Positions 1-7,955 of a stretch of DNA of 64,000 bases are shown piece by piece. Below the pieces are notes generated by a model that saw only the letters and a list, made by a program, of their open reading frames with translations, had not been told where the DNA came from and ran no database searches. The position numbers and the translations under genes are program-made. Source of the stretch: CAVUWL01 sp963700105. GTDB lineage: Bacteria > Actinomycetota > Thermoleophilia > Solirubrobacterales > 70-9. The DNA is taken from the NCBI GenBank assembly GCA_963700105.1, contig CAVOWL010000006.1:1-64000 (forward strand), written 5' to 3'. Every line of letters starts with the position of its first letter. Positions within the stretch are counted from its first letter, which is position 1.

Positions 1-565
1 AAGCTTCGAAAGGTCGCGGTTCTGAGCGGCAGCGAGGGGGCCCGCGGGGTCCCAAAGCTCCTGATCAAACGACCGTCGTTCGCGCGGACCTCGGTCGATG
101 AACTCGCCAGCGTGATCGACGGCAGCTACTACGCGGGCCGGAAGTTCGATGCCGCGGGGGCCTACGGCCAGGTCAAGTACATCGGCGCGCTGTGGATCGG
201 CGCGATGGCCCGGAGACATCCGGAGCTGCGGTTCGTGACGATGAGCCCCGGCGGAACCGCCGGCACCGAGACCGCCAAATCGATGCCCGCGGTGCAGCGG
301 TTCGTCTTCGAGCGGGTCGTGATGGGCGGCATCGGGTCGCGGCTCGGACTGTCGCATCCGCTCCAACGTGGGGCGGCGCGGCTCGCGATGGCGCTCACCG
401 ACCCAGCCTACGGCGACGGGGCCTTCTATGGCGGCCGGCCAGAACTCTGACCGGCCGGTGATTGACCAGGCGACGATCTTCGGCGATCTCGCCAACCCCG
501 CCTACCAGGACAATGCCGAGGAGGCCATCCATCGGTTTCTCGGTGCAGGCTCTGAGGCATCCTGA
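1..565 (+). pseudogene. Short-chain dehydrogenase/reductase, C-terminal part, frameshifted
   Basis: This is the C-terminal part of an SDR-family NAD(P)-dependent oxidoreductase whose start lies before the window. The frame is open from base 1, and the catalytic Tyr-x-x-x-Lys (YGQVK) is at bases 163-177, followed by the usual R-F-V-x-M-S-P-G-G stretch. The reading frame stops at 450 (GGRPEL). The next frame, up to 565, continues exactly as family members end (PVIDQATIF, then DLANPAYQDNAEEAIHRFLG). Removing one base near 448-450 would rejoin them, so this is either a recent one-base insertion or a sequence error. The Rossmann nucleotide-binding half is outside the window and the substrate is unknown. 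Family assignment is firm; whether the gene is broken is open. Confidence 0.75.
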
Positions 566-830
566 GTGGTTTGCAGGGGTGGGGCGGCCGCTCGCATTGT
601 GGGCTCGGATGCCGATAAGGGACGAGACCGCGCGCAACGACGGCCAATCCCGCGTCAACAATCTGCAGCTGGATCGCCGACATTGCCGCACCGCGGTGCT
701 AGAACGGGAGTGCAGCAACCACGAGCGGCGCGATTGCTTGACAATCGGCGCAGCGCCGGCCTTTGCCTTTGTACGGTGGGCGGCGGTCGCGAAGCTCTCC
801 TCGCCTCTCCTTAACCCGGCGCCTCGACCG

Positions 831-1196
831 CTACGGGAGATGGTGGATGCGATTGCGGAGTGCATCGTCGGCAGGGTTTGCTTCAAGCAGCCCGACCAAG
901 GTTTTCACCCACAGGGCCATAGAGGCCCCGTTGCGGGGCATTGCAGCGTCGCGGGTGAAAACGATGCCGTAATGGTCTTCGCCGGCCGCCAGCATTTTGC
1001 CGTGCAGGAGTCCGAAGTCCAGCACGTCATTGGTAACGAGGGCGCGGTGCTCGGCCGCCGCTCCTCGCAAGACGTCGCGATCGCTCGCCGCTTCCAGAGC
1101 GGGACGGTCAGCCTTGATCGCCTGCACGTCGAAGCCCATGTCGCGGACCTCGCGGGCGATGCGGGGCGAGATCATCTCGTCGAGCAGCAACTTCAA
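831..1196 (-). CDS. DUF5615-family PIN-like toxin
   Basis: About 121 residues starting at a TTG (1194-1196), giving the typical opening LKLLLDEMISP. PIN-like DUF5615 proteins are small presumed nucleases of type II toxin-antitoxin systems. Visible hallmarks are the N-terminal LLLDE acid cluster, the central ALVTNDVLDF segment with its conserved Asp, and the closing hydrophobic helix. The frame is open further upstream (to 1262), but that extension overlaps the antitoxin end at 1207 and does not look like family sequence, so TTG was chosen. It lies 10 bases after the stop of the upstream antitoxin frame, consistent with a two-gene operon. The antitoxin appears broken, which would be unusual beside an active toxin. 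Confidence 0.75.
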   Translation of the reverse strand: MKLLLDEMISPRIAREVRDMGFDVQAIKADRPALEAASDRDVLRGAAAEHRALVTNDVLDFGLLHGKMLAAGEDHYGIVFTRDAAMPRNGASMALWVKTLVGLLEANPADDALRNRIHHLP

Positions 1197-1206
1197 CGGG
1201 CCGCGG

Positions 1207-1659
1207 TTACCGAAGAGCCTCTTGCTGGCGGTGCGAGCGTTCACGCTCTCGCTCGGCAGCAAGCCGGGCCCGCTCGATCAGCGCGTCCACCTCGTCGCGA
1301 TAGTCGGTGTAGTAACGGGCGACGGCCTCGAGCTGCTCTACCGGCAGCTCGAGGTAGGAGGCCGCCGCCACGACAGAGCCCTCGTTCTGGCGGATGGTCG
1401 TGATCGCGTCGGCGACGTCGAGGCGGGAGCCGGCAGGGCCGGCCGGCGGCCGGCCGCACCCTCGCGAAAGTAGATCAGGGGGGTTCGTCGCGGCGGATGC
1501 CCTCTTCGATGTAGCGCTCTGCGAGGGCCGTCTGGCCGGCCCCGGCTTCAGCGGCGTGCTCCTTCAGCCGCTTCACCGTGATCGGACTAAAGCGGAAGCT
1601 GACGCTCTTTTTGGTCTCCGTAGGGGGGATGGCGAACCTCGAGTCTCCACGTTATTCAT
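1207..1659 (-). pseudogene. Antitoxin partner of the DUF5615 toxin, three apparent frameshifts
   Basis: Three successive frames together give one recognisable antitoxin. First comes an N-terminal CopG/RHH-like part (KKSVSFRFSPITVKRLKEH, then TALAERYIEEGIRRDE). Next is PLIYFREGAAGRRPAL. The C-terminal part (GSRLDVADAITTIRQNEGS, then YLELPVEQLEAVARYYTDYRDEVDALIERA) is DUF433-like. Actinobacterial antitoxins paired with DUF5615 have this layout in one frame. Breaks lie at a run of six C (minus strand) near 1634, at another C-run near 1483, and at a GC-rich stretch near 1435. A one-base gain in either C-run would restore the frame, suggesting homopolymer miscounts rather than true decay. The best start is ATG at 1657-1659. 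Confidence 0.6.
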
Positions 1660-1690
1660 ACATTGCAATACAGGACTATACATAGCAATA
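1658..1690 (-). promoter_or_regulatory. Direct-repeat operator at the antitoxin start
   Basis: Two 13-base direct repeats, ATACATTGCAATA (1658-1670) and ATACATAGCAATA (1678-1690), differ at one base and are spaced 20 bases apart, immediately upstream of the proposed antitoxin ATG. A TATAGT -10-like element (minus strand) lies between them. The antitoxin N-terminus looks RHH-like, and RHH antitoxins commonly bind such repeats to repress their own operon. Binding is inferred. Confidence 0.45.
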
Positions 1691-1838
1691 CGAGGCGAAG
1701 ATTTCGGGCATTTATGGTAGGCGACAACCCGCCATCGGCTGCGGCGCACCAGCCCCACTGAGCGGCGGCTGAGCTGGCGAAATTGTCGTCATCTGTCCTC
1801 CCCGGTCCGCTTTCCGACGCATGGCGCGATGCGTGGCA

Positions 1839-2750
1839 TCAGGCCTCAACGGCCGTCGTGGGGAGGGCGATATCCTCCAAGCGGCGGGCAAGGCGATCGA
1901 TAAGCGCGGCGTAGCGCTCGATCGGCTCGCCCTCGACTCCCTCGCCCCAGGTCGCGAGGTAGGGGATCGAGCTGCCAGCGGTATCGAGGCCAACGGTGCT
2001 GCAAACGGAATAGGCCACAGCCTCGGCGATCACCTCCTCCTCGGCGTAGGTCAGCTTGGGGTCATCGTCAGAGTGATCGTGGCGAACAAGCGCATGGGCG
2101 AGCTCGTGGATACCAACGCTGACCTGGGCGTTGGGTGAGAACTCCGGTGAGACGGGCTGCACGCGGATCTGCTTGGTGGAGGGGTCGTAGTAACCCTCGG
2201 CGGGGCCTGGAATCTCGGCCACGGCGACCGGCGATCCAATCGAGTAGCCAAAGGCAGCGAGTGCTCGGAAGAGCGGGGCCAGGGTGTCACCGTCGATCGG
2301 CTCGCTGGGCAGTTCCAGCTCAACGGGCCCGCCGGGGAAATCGGGCAGGGGGTCGACCTGGGATCGGTCGAAGACGGCAACGAGGCGGAAGTGGGTTGAC
2401 GGCTTCTCCAGCCGGTTTGCGCCCGCTCGTTTCCACTCGGCCAGCTGCTTCTTGGAGGGCGGGCACGGCGCCCAAATCCGTATCCCCCTCTCCCCTTTTC
2501 GCACCGCGTAGCCGAGCGAAAGCCAGCTGCGAAAGCCCGCGACGCGGGTCGCCTCCGGGCACTGGTTGGCGATCAGCAATTGATTGTGGAACGAGTAGGT
2601 GTGGAAGTGGCGACGCACCTTGAGCCATCGTTTCCACCCCTCGCCGCTGCGGAGCGCCTCGATCGCGGCCTGCATCTTCTCGCGCTCGGCCGCTCGCTTC
2701 GCGGCGCGCTCGGCCTCGCTCACTTCGCGTCGCCTGCGCTTTAGGGCCAT
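1839..2750 (-). CDS. ArdC-like antirestriction/ssDNA-binding protein with zincin domain
   Basis: 303 residues from ATG 2748-2750. The N-terminal part (about 20-140) matches the ArdC N-terminal domain: a basic helix, WLKVRRHFHTYSFHNQLLI, GFRSWLSLGYAVRKGERGI and a Lys-rich stretch. The C-terminal half is a zincin-like domain with HELAH at 215-219 and a downstream Glu-rich helix (EEEVIAEAVAY, about 237-247) for the third zinc ligand. ArdC proteins protect incoming DNA during conjugation and occur on plasmids and integrative elements. An upstream extension of the frame runs through the small Cys gene and is not used. It is the last gene of an operon (M48 peptidase, small Cys protein, ArdC), joined by short overlaps. 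This cargo, with the phased repeats and tRNA half nearby, suggests an integrated element. Confidence 0.8.
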   Translation of the reverse strand: MALKRRRREVSEAERAAKRAAEREKMQAAIEALRSGEGWKRWLKVRRHFHTYSFHNQLLIANQCPEATRVAGFRSWLSLGYAVRKGERGIRIWAPCPPSKKQLAEWKRAGANRLEKPSTHFRLVAVFDRSQVDPLPDFPGGPVELELPSEPIDGDTLAPLFRALAAFGYSIGSPVAVAEIPGPAEGYYDPSTKQIRVQPVSPEFSPNAQVSVGIHELAHALVRHDHSDDDPKLTYAEEEVIAEAVAYSVCSTVGLDTAGSSIPYLATWGEGVEGEPIERYAALIDRLARRLEDIALPTTAVEA

Positions 2751-2887
2751 GACGAACTCCCGCGGCTCGTGCAGCCGCGAAGCTGGGCTTCGACGCAATG
2801 CCGGCAGCAGCGCTCGGGGATCGATAGACCGGTCTGATCGCAGTGGCGCGGATGGGACATCGTCTCCAAGACGGGCGCGGTGGTCAT
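2741..2887 (-). CDS. Small Cys-rich protein (48 aa) coupled between M48 peptidase and ArdC
   Basis: A 48-codon frame starts at ATG 2885-2887, overlapping the stop of the M48 gene as ATGA, and ends at 2741, overlapping the ArdC start at 2748-2750. The product contains HCDQTGLSIPERCCRHC followed by one more Cys, so C-x11-C-C-x2-C could form a small zinc ribbon or knuckle. Overlaps at both ends argue for real translation, since the frame bridges an otherwise untranslated 130-base gap in the operon. I recognise no named family. It could be a metal-binding adaptor for one of its zincin neighbours; that is inference only. Confidence 0.5.
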   Translation of the reverse strand: MTTAPVLETMSHPRHCDQTGLSIPERCCRHCVEAQLRGCTSRGSSSWP

Positions 2888-3810
2888 TTCGATACCCCCC
2901 CGGCCTCGAACCTCTGTTGCAAGCGCTCGATACGAAGCGCCACCGGCGGGTGCTGAGCTCGGTTGAAGAGCAGGCCCGACTTGGGCGCATCGAAGGCCAG
3001 CTCCTGATCTCGCAGGTGGCGGACGAGGTCCTCGGCCTGGCCGAGTGAGGCAGCGTGGGCGTCCGCCGCGTACTCGCCAGCGCGCCAGTGGGCGGCCCAG
3101 AGCGGGTTGAGCAGACGCTGGACGAAGACGCCACCCGAGAGGCGCAGCGTCAAGCGCAATAAAGCCCAGATCAGGCCACCACCGGTCTCCGGGTCAAGCT
3201 CAATATGACCCCCTCCCCCGCTCCCAGCCTGCGGTAGGGCGAGCGGATCGTCCCAGAGTGCGAGGCGGCCCAGCGCCTCGGTGAGGCGTCCGTCGAGGCT
3301 TCGGACGTGACCGAGCTCGTGGGCGAGGACCGCGGTGAGAGAATCAGATTCGATCAGGCCACGGCTGAGGATGACCGTCGTGCCCCGTACAGCCGCTGTC
3401 GGCAGCGGTTCGTCAAGGACGTAGCACCCGCTGGGCTCCTGCAGAGCGGGAGCGGCGCTTCGCAGCATCTCGAGCGCGTCGCCAAGCGCGATCGCCTCTT
3501 CAGCGCTCAGGCGACGCGCGCCCAGTCGTCGCCTCCACACCCAGCCACCGCCGGGCTGGGCAAGTCCCAATACCGACCAGGCGAGGGGTGCGAAGGCGGC
3601 AACGTAGGCAAGGACTTCGGCGCTCAGCCCGAGGGGGACGATTGCCCCCAGGGTCGCGGCACCGAGGTAGGCCAGAAGCCAGCGGATACTGGCTCCGAGC
3701 ATCGCCTCGCCGGCAAGTGTCAATGCATAGAGACCGAGGCCAATCGCAGCGTGGGATGTCGGTGCGAGGTTGGCGCGGTGCCCGTGAGCGCTTTCCGTCT
3801 GGGTGTGCAT
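2884..3810 (-). CDS. M48-family membrane metallopeptidase
   Basis: 308 residues from ATG 3808-3810; the frame is open further upstream (to 3927), but this start begins at recognisable family sequence. Hydrophobic segments at about 20-58 and 60-85 form N-terminal membrane helices. The peptidase domain carries HELGH at 164-168 and a third zinc ligand in GEYAAD (Glu 246), typical of M48 (BlaR1/HtpX-like) enzymes. A second hydrophobic stretch (about 212-238) is interrupted by Gly-rich sequence. M48 proteins of this size are often paired with a BlaI-type repressor, but none is adjacent here. It heads an operon with a tiny Cys protein and an ArdC-like protein. Confidence 0.8.
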   Translation of the reverse strand: MHTQTESAHGHRANLAPTSHAAIGLGLYALTLAGEAMLGASIRWLLAYLGAATLGAIVPLGLSAEVLAYVAAFAPLAWSVLGLAQPGGGWVWRRRLGARRLSAEEAIALGDALEMLRSAAPALQEPSGCYVLDEPLPTAAVRGTTVILSRGLIESDSLTAVLAHELGHVRSLDGRLTEALGRLALWDDPLALPQAGSGGGGHIELDPETGGGLIWALLRLTLRLSGGVFVQRLLNPLWAAHWRAGEYAADAHAASLGQAEDLVRHLRDQELAFDAPKSGLLFNRAQHPPVALRIERLQQRFEAGGVSK

Positions 3811-3888
3811 GGGCGAGCAAACACACGCTTCGCGTGCCAGAAATGGGAGATCTGCGCACCCAGCGAGAGCAGATGCCAGCGGCCATCG

Positions 3889-4033
3889 ATGGGACATCCA
3901 TGGGACAGCGAGATGGGATCCGAGCACTTTGGTGCCTGGAAGTGCTCTACTTCAAAAGTCGCAAATTGCGAATTAAAAAGTTTCGCAAATTGCGAACAAA
4001 TAAATGGGACTCAGATGGGACACGAAATGGGAT
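3889..4033. repeat. Two triplets of helically phased ATGGGA repeats
   Basis: ATGGGAC starts at 3889 and 3900 and ATGGGAT at 3913. A second triplet has ATGGGAC at 4004 and 4015 and ATGGGAT at 4027. Spacings are 11, 13, 11 and 12 bases, close to one helical turn, and both triplets follow the same C, C, T order at the last base. An extra ATGGGAG lies at 3843. The triplets flank the two near-palindromes at 3959-3995. Phased direct repeats of this kind are seen as integrase arm-type sites or replication iterons; which applies is not known. Confidence 0.6.
3959..3995. promoter_or_regulatory. Pair of near-palindromes TCGCAA-A-TTGCGA
   Basis: The 13-mer TCGCAAATTGCGA occurs at 3959-3971 and again at 3983-3995, 24 bases apart (just over two helical turns), inside a locally AT-rich patch upstream of the M48/Cys/ArdC operon. 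Each is a perfect 6-base dyad around one A. This is the expected form of a dimeric HTH repressor site bound on one DNA face, or of core sites in an attachment region. No regulator gene is adjacent. Confidence 0.55.
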
Positions 4034-4139
4034 TTAGCCCCTCAAACGGGGTGTACAGCGCTACATCGAGAGGGATGCCGAATCAGGCTTCAAGTGGCTC
4101 TAGAGAGCCAAAATTTAGACCGACGGCGACGGCGATTTC

Positions 4140-4193
4140 GGTGCTTCCGGTTTCATTACCATAGAAGTGCTCTATCAACTGAGCTATCCGGGC
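4140..4193 (-). pseudogene. tRNA-Thr(GGT)-like 5' half
   Basis: Read on the minus strand from 4193, the sequence opens with GCCCGGATAGCTCAGTTG and continues with ATAGAGCACTTCTATGGTAA. This is the acceptor 5' strand, D arm and anticodon region of a tRNA with anticodon GGT (Thr). Past the anticodon loop the similarity fails: the anticodon stem does not pair, there is no clear T arm, and no matching 3' acceptor strand is seen. It looks like half a tRNA gene cut near the anticodon loop, as left by site-specific integration. A functional tRNA is unlikely. Confidence 0.5.
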
Positions 4194-4693
4194 AAGACGG
4201 CTTGCTGATATGGAGCGCTGTTTGTCATCCATGAAGGAGCGGGCCCGTGTCAAGTGGAAGGTCAGGGAGCACGGGTAGTCGGCCGCCCTGGCGAGCGACA
4301 TAGCGGAAACGTTCCAGTCATCCATTCGGTCGCGCTGCGCGGACCAGAGCGCCTTGCGGAACTCGGGGGCTCAATCAAGTCAGCGGCCGTCCCTCATTGG
4401 AGGCCATGACAAACGGCGAGCTCGCCCGAGCATCCGCGCCGACGGCGCCGATCAGACTGACCCGACCGCCTTCAGGGAGTCGGGTCAGACTCCGGTGCCC
4501 CTGCGTGAGAGCTAAACCTTCTGGATGAGCCCCGGGGGTGGTGTGCCGTACTGGGCATTTTCTCCTTCGCTTGCGATAGAGCGATGGCGGGAATAGTTCG
4601 CCCTCCGAACACCCCCCGAAGGCGATGGACCGAGGGCTGACGAAGCTGAACTGTGTCGAACTGTGTCGTCTGCGGCGAGCTCTTCGAGGCGCT
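4194..4693. other. Non-coding stretch with one inverted repeat
   Basis: I see no convincing gene here. The only clear structure is a perfect 10-base inverted repeat, CTGACCCGAC at 4457-4466 and GTCGGGTCAG at 4479-4488 with a 12-base loop, able to form a stable hairpin. Short open frames across the stretch have no recognisable product. Confidence 0.5.
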
Positions 4694-4726
4694 AACGCGC
4701 CCGCGCGAGCGTCGCGCGGGCGCGTT
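4694..4726 (-). terminator. Perfect 15-bp GC-rich hairpin
   Basis: AACGCGCCCGCGCGA (4694-4708) and its exact complement (4712-4726) are separated by a 3-base loop. It lies about 25 bases past the end of the minus-strand VapC-like gene and could end that transcript. It lacks a T-run, so factor-independent termination in the E. coli sense is unproven, although many Actinobacteria use hairpins without U-tracts. Confidence 0.5.
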
Positions 4727-4751
4727 GAGTCTGGCTCCCGGCAATCTCTGC

Positions 4752-5150
4752 TCAGCCATCGGCGTCGCCGTGCTCGTATAGCTCCAAAGAGCCGAGCACG
4801 GAACGGACGCGCTTGAAGTCGGAATCAAGACCCCACAAGGCGTGACCCGCGCGAGCTGCGGCAACGGCAATCGCGAGGTCGGTGAGCGGAAGATTCTCCC
4901 CGGCCTGTGCAGACGACGGGCGGTCGCGCCGACCTCGCGCCAGGCCGCAGGGTCCAGCTGCGCCCAGGGTAGCGACGACAGCATCTCCCAAAACCTTTCT
5001 GCAACCTCGCCGTCGGCGCCGGCGAGTAGCTCTGCAACGACGGGGCCGCAAGTGGCCAACTCGTCAGCGTCGAGGAGCGTGCGCATACCCGGCGCACGGC
5101 CGCGGGCCCCGCGGCGAGAGAAGTCGACCCAAATCGAAGTATCTCGTAAC
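4752..5150 (-). pseudogene. VapC-type PIN toxin, frameshifted
   Basis: The N-terminal frame reads DTSIWVDFSRRGARGRA (first PIN Asp), then MRTLLDADELATCGPVVAEL with the conserved Glu, and runs to about 4900. The C-terminal frame continues PLTDLAIAVAAARAGHALWG, then LDSDFKRV, with the third and fourth acidic positions, and ends at 4752. Together they make a normal PIN-domain RNase toxin of about 130 residues, split by one frameshift near 4890-4915. No ATG or GTG start precedes the first Asp in frame, so the start may be damaged too. No clear antitoxin is visible upstream. Confidence 0.6.
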
Positions 5151-5385
5151 CCGTTGCCTGAATCGTTGTTGGTGGGCTCTGTCGCTCGACGCTCGAGGTG
5201 AGTGCGTGGCCGTTAAAGCCCAAGCGTGGATCGCCGCCCTGCTCGGACGCACGGCCGCCTAAGCGGCCTACTCTAGAGTCAAGTGGGGCTCAAGTTCATC
5301 GGTTGCCCACGCTGTTCCAACGAGGTTAGTTGTCAGCAAAATGCGACATCGAGATCCGGGGTATGAACAAGGTCAGAGATAAGCG

Positions 5386-6981
5386 ATGACTGAGGCCTCG
5401 ACCGATCCATCGGCGGAGCTCTCGATCCCCGCGCTCAGCCATCGCCGTGTGTTGGCGATTATCGGCGCGCTGATGCTCGGGATGTTCCTTGCGGCTCTCG
5501 ATCAGACGATCGTCTCGACCGCGCTGCCCACGATCGTCGCCGACCTCCACGGTGCGTCGCACCTCGCCTGGATCGTCGTCGCCTATCTGCTCACCGCGAC
5601 CGTATCGACACCGCTTTGGGGCAAGCTCGGCGACCAGTACGGACGCAAGTTCTTCTTTCAGGCGGCGATCGTGATCTTCCTGTGCGGATCGGCGTTGTCG
5701 GGGCTCAGCCAGAATATGACCGAGCTGATCGCATTCCGGGCCATTCAGGGCCTTGGGGGCGGTGGGTTGATGGTCGGTGCTCAGGCGATCGTCGGCGACG
5801 TCGTCTCTCCCCGCGAACGTGGTCGCTACCAAGGACTCTTTGGGGCAGTGTTCGGTGTGGCCAGCGTTATCGGCCCTCTGCTCGGAGGCATCTTCGTCGA
5901 CCAACTCTCCTGGCACTGGATCTTCTACGTCAACATCCCGATTGGCGCCGTCGCACTCGGAGTCGTGGCGACCCAGGTTCCCGGCAACCTTCGTCGCGTC
6001 CACCACGTAATCGACTATCTCGGCACAGCCGTCCTGATGCTCTCCGCGAGTTGCCTCGTGCTCTTCACAAGCCTCGGTGGCACGACCTATCCCTGGGGTT
6101 CGCCGACGATAATCGGCCTCGGGGTTGCCGGGGCGCTACTGCTCGGCATCTTTGCTTTGGTGGAGCGAGGTGCGACCGAGCCGGTCCTGCCATTGCACCT
6201 GTTCTCGATTCGTGCCTTCTCGGTCGTCAGCCTGGTCGGCTTCATTGTCGGCTTTGCCATGTTCGGCGCGATCACCTACCTGCCCGTGTTCTTCCAGATC
6301 GTGCACGGTGAGTCGCCAACGACCTCTGGCCTGCAGCTCTTGCCCCTCCTGGTCGGCCTGATCATTTGCTCGACCGGGTCAGGGATAGTGATCAGCAAGA
6401 CCGGTCGCTACCGAATTTTCCCGATCGTCGGAACCGCGCTTATCACCGTCGCGCTGTTACTCCTCTCGCAGGTTGAGATCGAAACGAGCTTGATCGTCTC
6501 AGCGCTCTACATGTTCTTGCTCGGCGTGGGCCTCGGCTGCGTCATGCAGGTGCTCGTGCTGATCGCGCAGAACGCGGTTCCCTATCCAGAGCTCGGAGTC
6601 GCCACCTCGGGCGCGACCTTCTTTCGGTCAATCGGCGGCTGCTTCGGTGCCGCGATCTTCGGTGCGATCTTTTCGAACGTTCTCGTCGGCAACCTGGTGA
6701 TGCACCTCGGTACCGCGAAGCTGCCACCAGGGCTGTCGAGTTCGAGCATCACCCCGGCCATCCTGGACAAGCTTCCCCAAGCCGTCCATCACGCCGTTGC
6801 CGCCGCCTATGCGGAGTCCATCCAAACTGTGTTCATGATCGCCGCGCCAATCGGCTTTATTGCGTTCCTCGCGTCCTGGCTGATACCCCAGATGGAGCTT
6901 CGAAAGGGCGTGGGCCCATCCCTCGATCCCCCCGAGGCCGCCCCGACGATGCCGCCCGATCTGGCCAGCGTGAATCACTAG
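5386..6981 (+). CDS. MFS multidrug efflux transporter, DHA2 (EmrB/QacA) family
   Basis: 531 residues, a normal length for 14-TM drug:H+ antiporters. Visible signatures are LDQTIVSTALPTI in TM1 (38-50), motif A GKLGDQYGRK (79-88), the Gly-rich RAIQGLGGGGLM, and motif C around GVASVIGPLLGGIFVD followed by WHWIFYVNIPIG. It sits in the inner membrane and probably exports hydrophobic or cationic compounds using the proton gradient; the substrate cannot be told. ATG 5386 is preceded by a weak purine-rich stretch. No TetR or MarR gene is directly adjacent; the MarR gene at 10.5 kb is too far away to assign as its regulator. Confidence 0.9.
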   Translation: MTEASTDPSAELSIPALSHRRVLAIIGALMLGMFLAALDQTIVSTALPTIVADLHGASHLAWIVVAYLLTATVSTPLWGKLGDQYGRKFFFQAAIVIFLCGSALSGLSQNMTELIAFRAIQGLGGGGLMVGAQAIVGDVVSPRERGRYQGLFGAVFGVASVIGPLLGGIFVDQLSWHWIFYVNIPIGAVALGVVATQVPGNLRRVHHVIDYLGTAVLMLSASCLVLFTSLGGTTYPWGSPTIIGLGVAGALLLGIFALVERGATEPVLPLHLFSIRAFSVVSLVGFIVGFAMFGAITYLPVFFQIVHGESPTTSGLQLLPLLVGLIICSTGSGIVISKTGRYRIFPIVGTALITVALLLLSQVEIETSLIVSALYMFLLGVGLGCVMQVLVLIAQNAVPYPELGVATSGATFFRSIGGCFGAAIFGAIFSNVLVGNLVMHLGTAKLPPGLSSSSITPAILDKLPQAVHHAVAAAYAESIQTVFMIAAPIGFIAFLASWLIPQMELRKGVGPSLDPPEAAPTMPPDLASVNH

Positions 6982-7081
6982 AGCCGGCGCCCCGCCATTG
7001 GCGCGCAAACGCCGATCGAGGTCGCCTCACCTATTGGCCCGCCTCGGGGCCCCGCTGGGGGCCGAGCTCGGATGGTCGCTC

Positions 7082-7828
7082 TCAGCCGCCGATCGTCCTA
7101 CCCAGCAACGCGAACAGCTCGGTGAAGTGCCGCTCGGCCGCCGCCTCGTCGTAGGCCGCGGTGTCGCTCATCGTGTAGCCATGGGCGGCCCCCTGATAGA
7201 GCTCTGAGCGATAGCGCACCCCGGCCTCCTCGAGGGCTTGCTCGAGCGTCGCCACCTGCTCGGGGGTCATGCTCTGGTCGTTGTCGGCATAACCGAAGTA
7301 GAGCTCGGCGGAGATCGCGCCGGCGCTCAGATGCGGACTGTCCTCCTCCTCGCTCACCAGCCCCCCGGTGTGGAAGGCGGCGAGCGCCGCGACGCGCTCG
7401 GGGTAGGCGGCGGCGATCCGCCAGCCGATGCGCCCACCCAAGCAATAGCCGGTGATCGCGAATGGCGGGCTTGCGAGCTCGCCGAGGTAGTCGAGGTAGG
7501 CCTCCCCGTCGCTAGCGATCCGCTCGGGCGTCAGATCGGCCATCGCAGGTTTCAGCCGCGCGAAGAACGGATCGCGCTGTGCGGGGTCCTGCAGATCGGG
7601 CATCTCCATATCTGAGGCCCGACCGGCGCGATAGAGGACGTTCGGGGCGAGGACGACGAATCCCTGCGCCGCAATGCGGTCGACCATCTCCTCGATCCGG
7701 GGGCGCAAACCAAAGGCATCGATGAGAAACAGCACACCCGGGTGGCTCCCCTCCTGCTCGGAGGGACGCGAGAGGTAGGCCTCCGCCACGCCGTCTCGGG
7801 TATTGACTTCGATCGTCTCGCCTTTCAT
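7082..7828 (-). CDS. Dienelactone hydrolase family protein
   Basis: 248 residues, the usual length of this alpha/beta hydrolase family. The nucleophile is Cys 129 in GYCLGG, with the acid in FGYADND (Asp 182 or 184) and His 216 in AAHGY, the Cys-Asp-His triad of dienelactone hydrolases. It is cytosolic (no signal peptide). The family hydrolyses dienelactone in chlorocatechol degradation, but many members act on other esters, and no catabolic neighbours support a specific pathway here. It converges with the MFS gene, 100 bases away. Confidence 0.88.
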   Translation of the reverse strand: MKGETIEVNTRDGVAEAYLSRPSEQEGSHPGVLFLIDAFGLRPRIEEMVDRIAAQGFVVLAPNVLYRAGRASDMEMPDLQDPAQRDPFFARLKPAMADLTPERIASDGEAYLDYLGELASPPFAITGYCLGGRIGWRIAAAYPERVAALAAFHTGGLVSEEEDSPHLSAGAISAELYFGYADNDQSMTPEQVATLEQALEEAGVRYRSELYQGAAHGYTMSDTAAYDEAAAERHFTELFALLGRTIGG

Positions 7829-7931
7829 CGTTTGGCTGCCCCCTTCGTCTCTGATTGGAGGGGCGCAGCTTAGTCAGCTCGGATGGGTCGGCTGGTGATC
7901 GTGGGGCTGATGCCTAACTCTCCAAGCGCAC

Positions 7932-7953
7932 GGTATTACTTGTTAGTATTACC
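7932..7953 (+). promoter_or_regulatory. Operator and -10 element of the VapBC module
   Basis: Imperfect inverted repeat GGTATTAC-N6-GTATTACC ends 2 bases before the antitoxin ATG at 7956. A -10-like TAGTAT (7944-7949) lies 6 bases before the ATG. There is no Shine-Dalgarno and no room for one, so transcription probably starts at the ATG (leaderless mRNA), with the dyad as antitoxin operator. Confidence 0.55.
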
Positions 7954-7955
7954 TG

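Noticed and set aside
462..1403. Long plus-strand open frame (313 codons)
   Set aside because: It runs antisense to the DUF5615 toxin and antitoxin, which have recognisable families; its own product is low-complexity Arg-rich sequence.
3307..4164. Plus-strand open frame (285 codons) opposite the M48 gene
   Set aside because: Opposite-strand shadow of a clear peptidase gene; it also runs through the phased repeats and the near-palindromes.
4140..4193. Functional tRNA-Thr
   Set aside because: No paired anticodon stem, T arm or 3' acceptor strand follows the good 5' half.
4083..4325. 80-codon minus-strand frame through the tRNA-like element
   Set aside because: Its apparent sequence (ARIAQLIEH) is just the translated tRNA D-arm region.
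5326..6006. Minus-strand open frame opposite the MFS transporter
   Set aside because: Composition (Arg/Asp/His-rich) is that of antisense to hydrophobic coding sequence; no family features.
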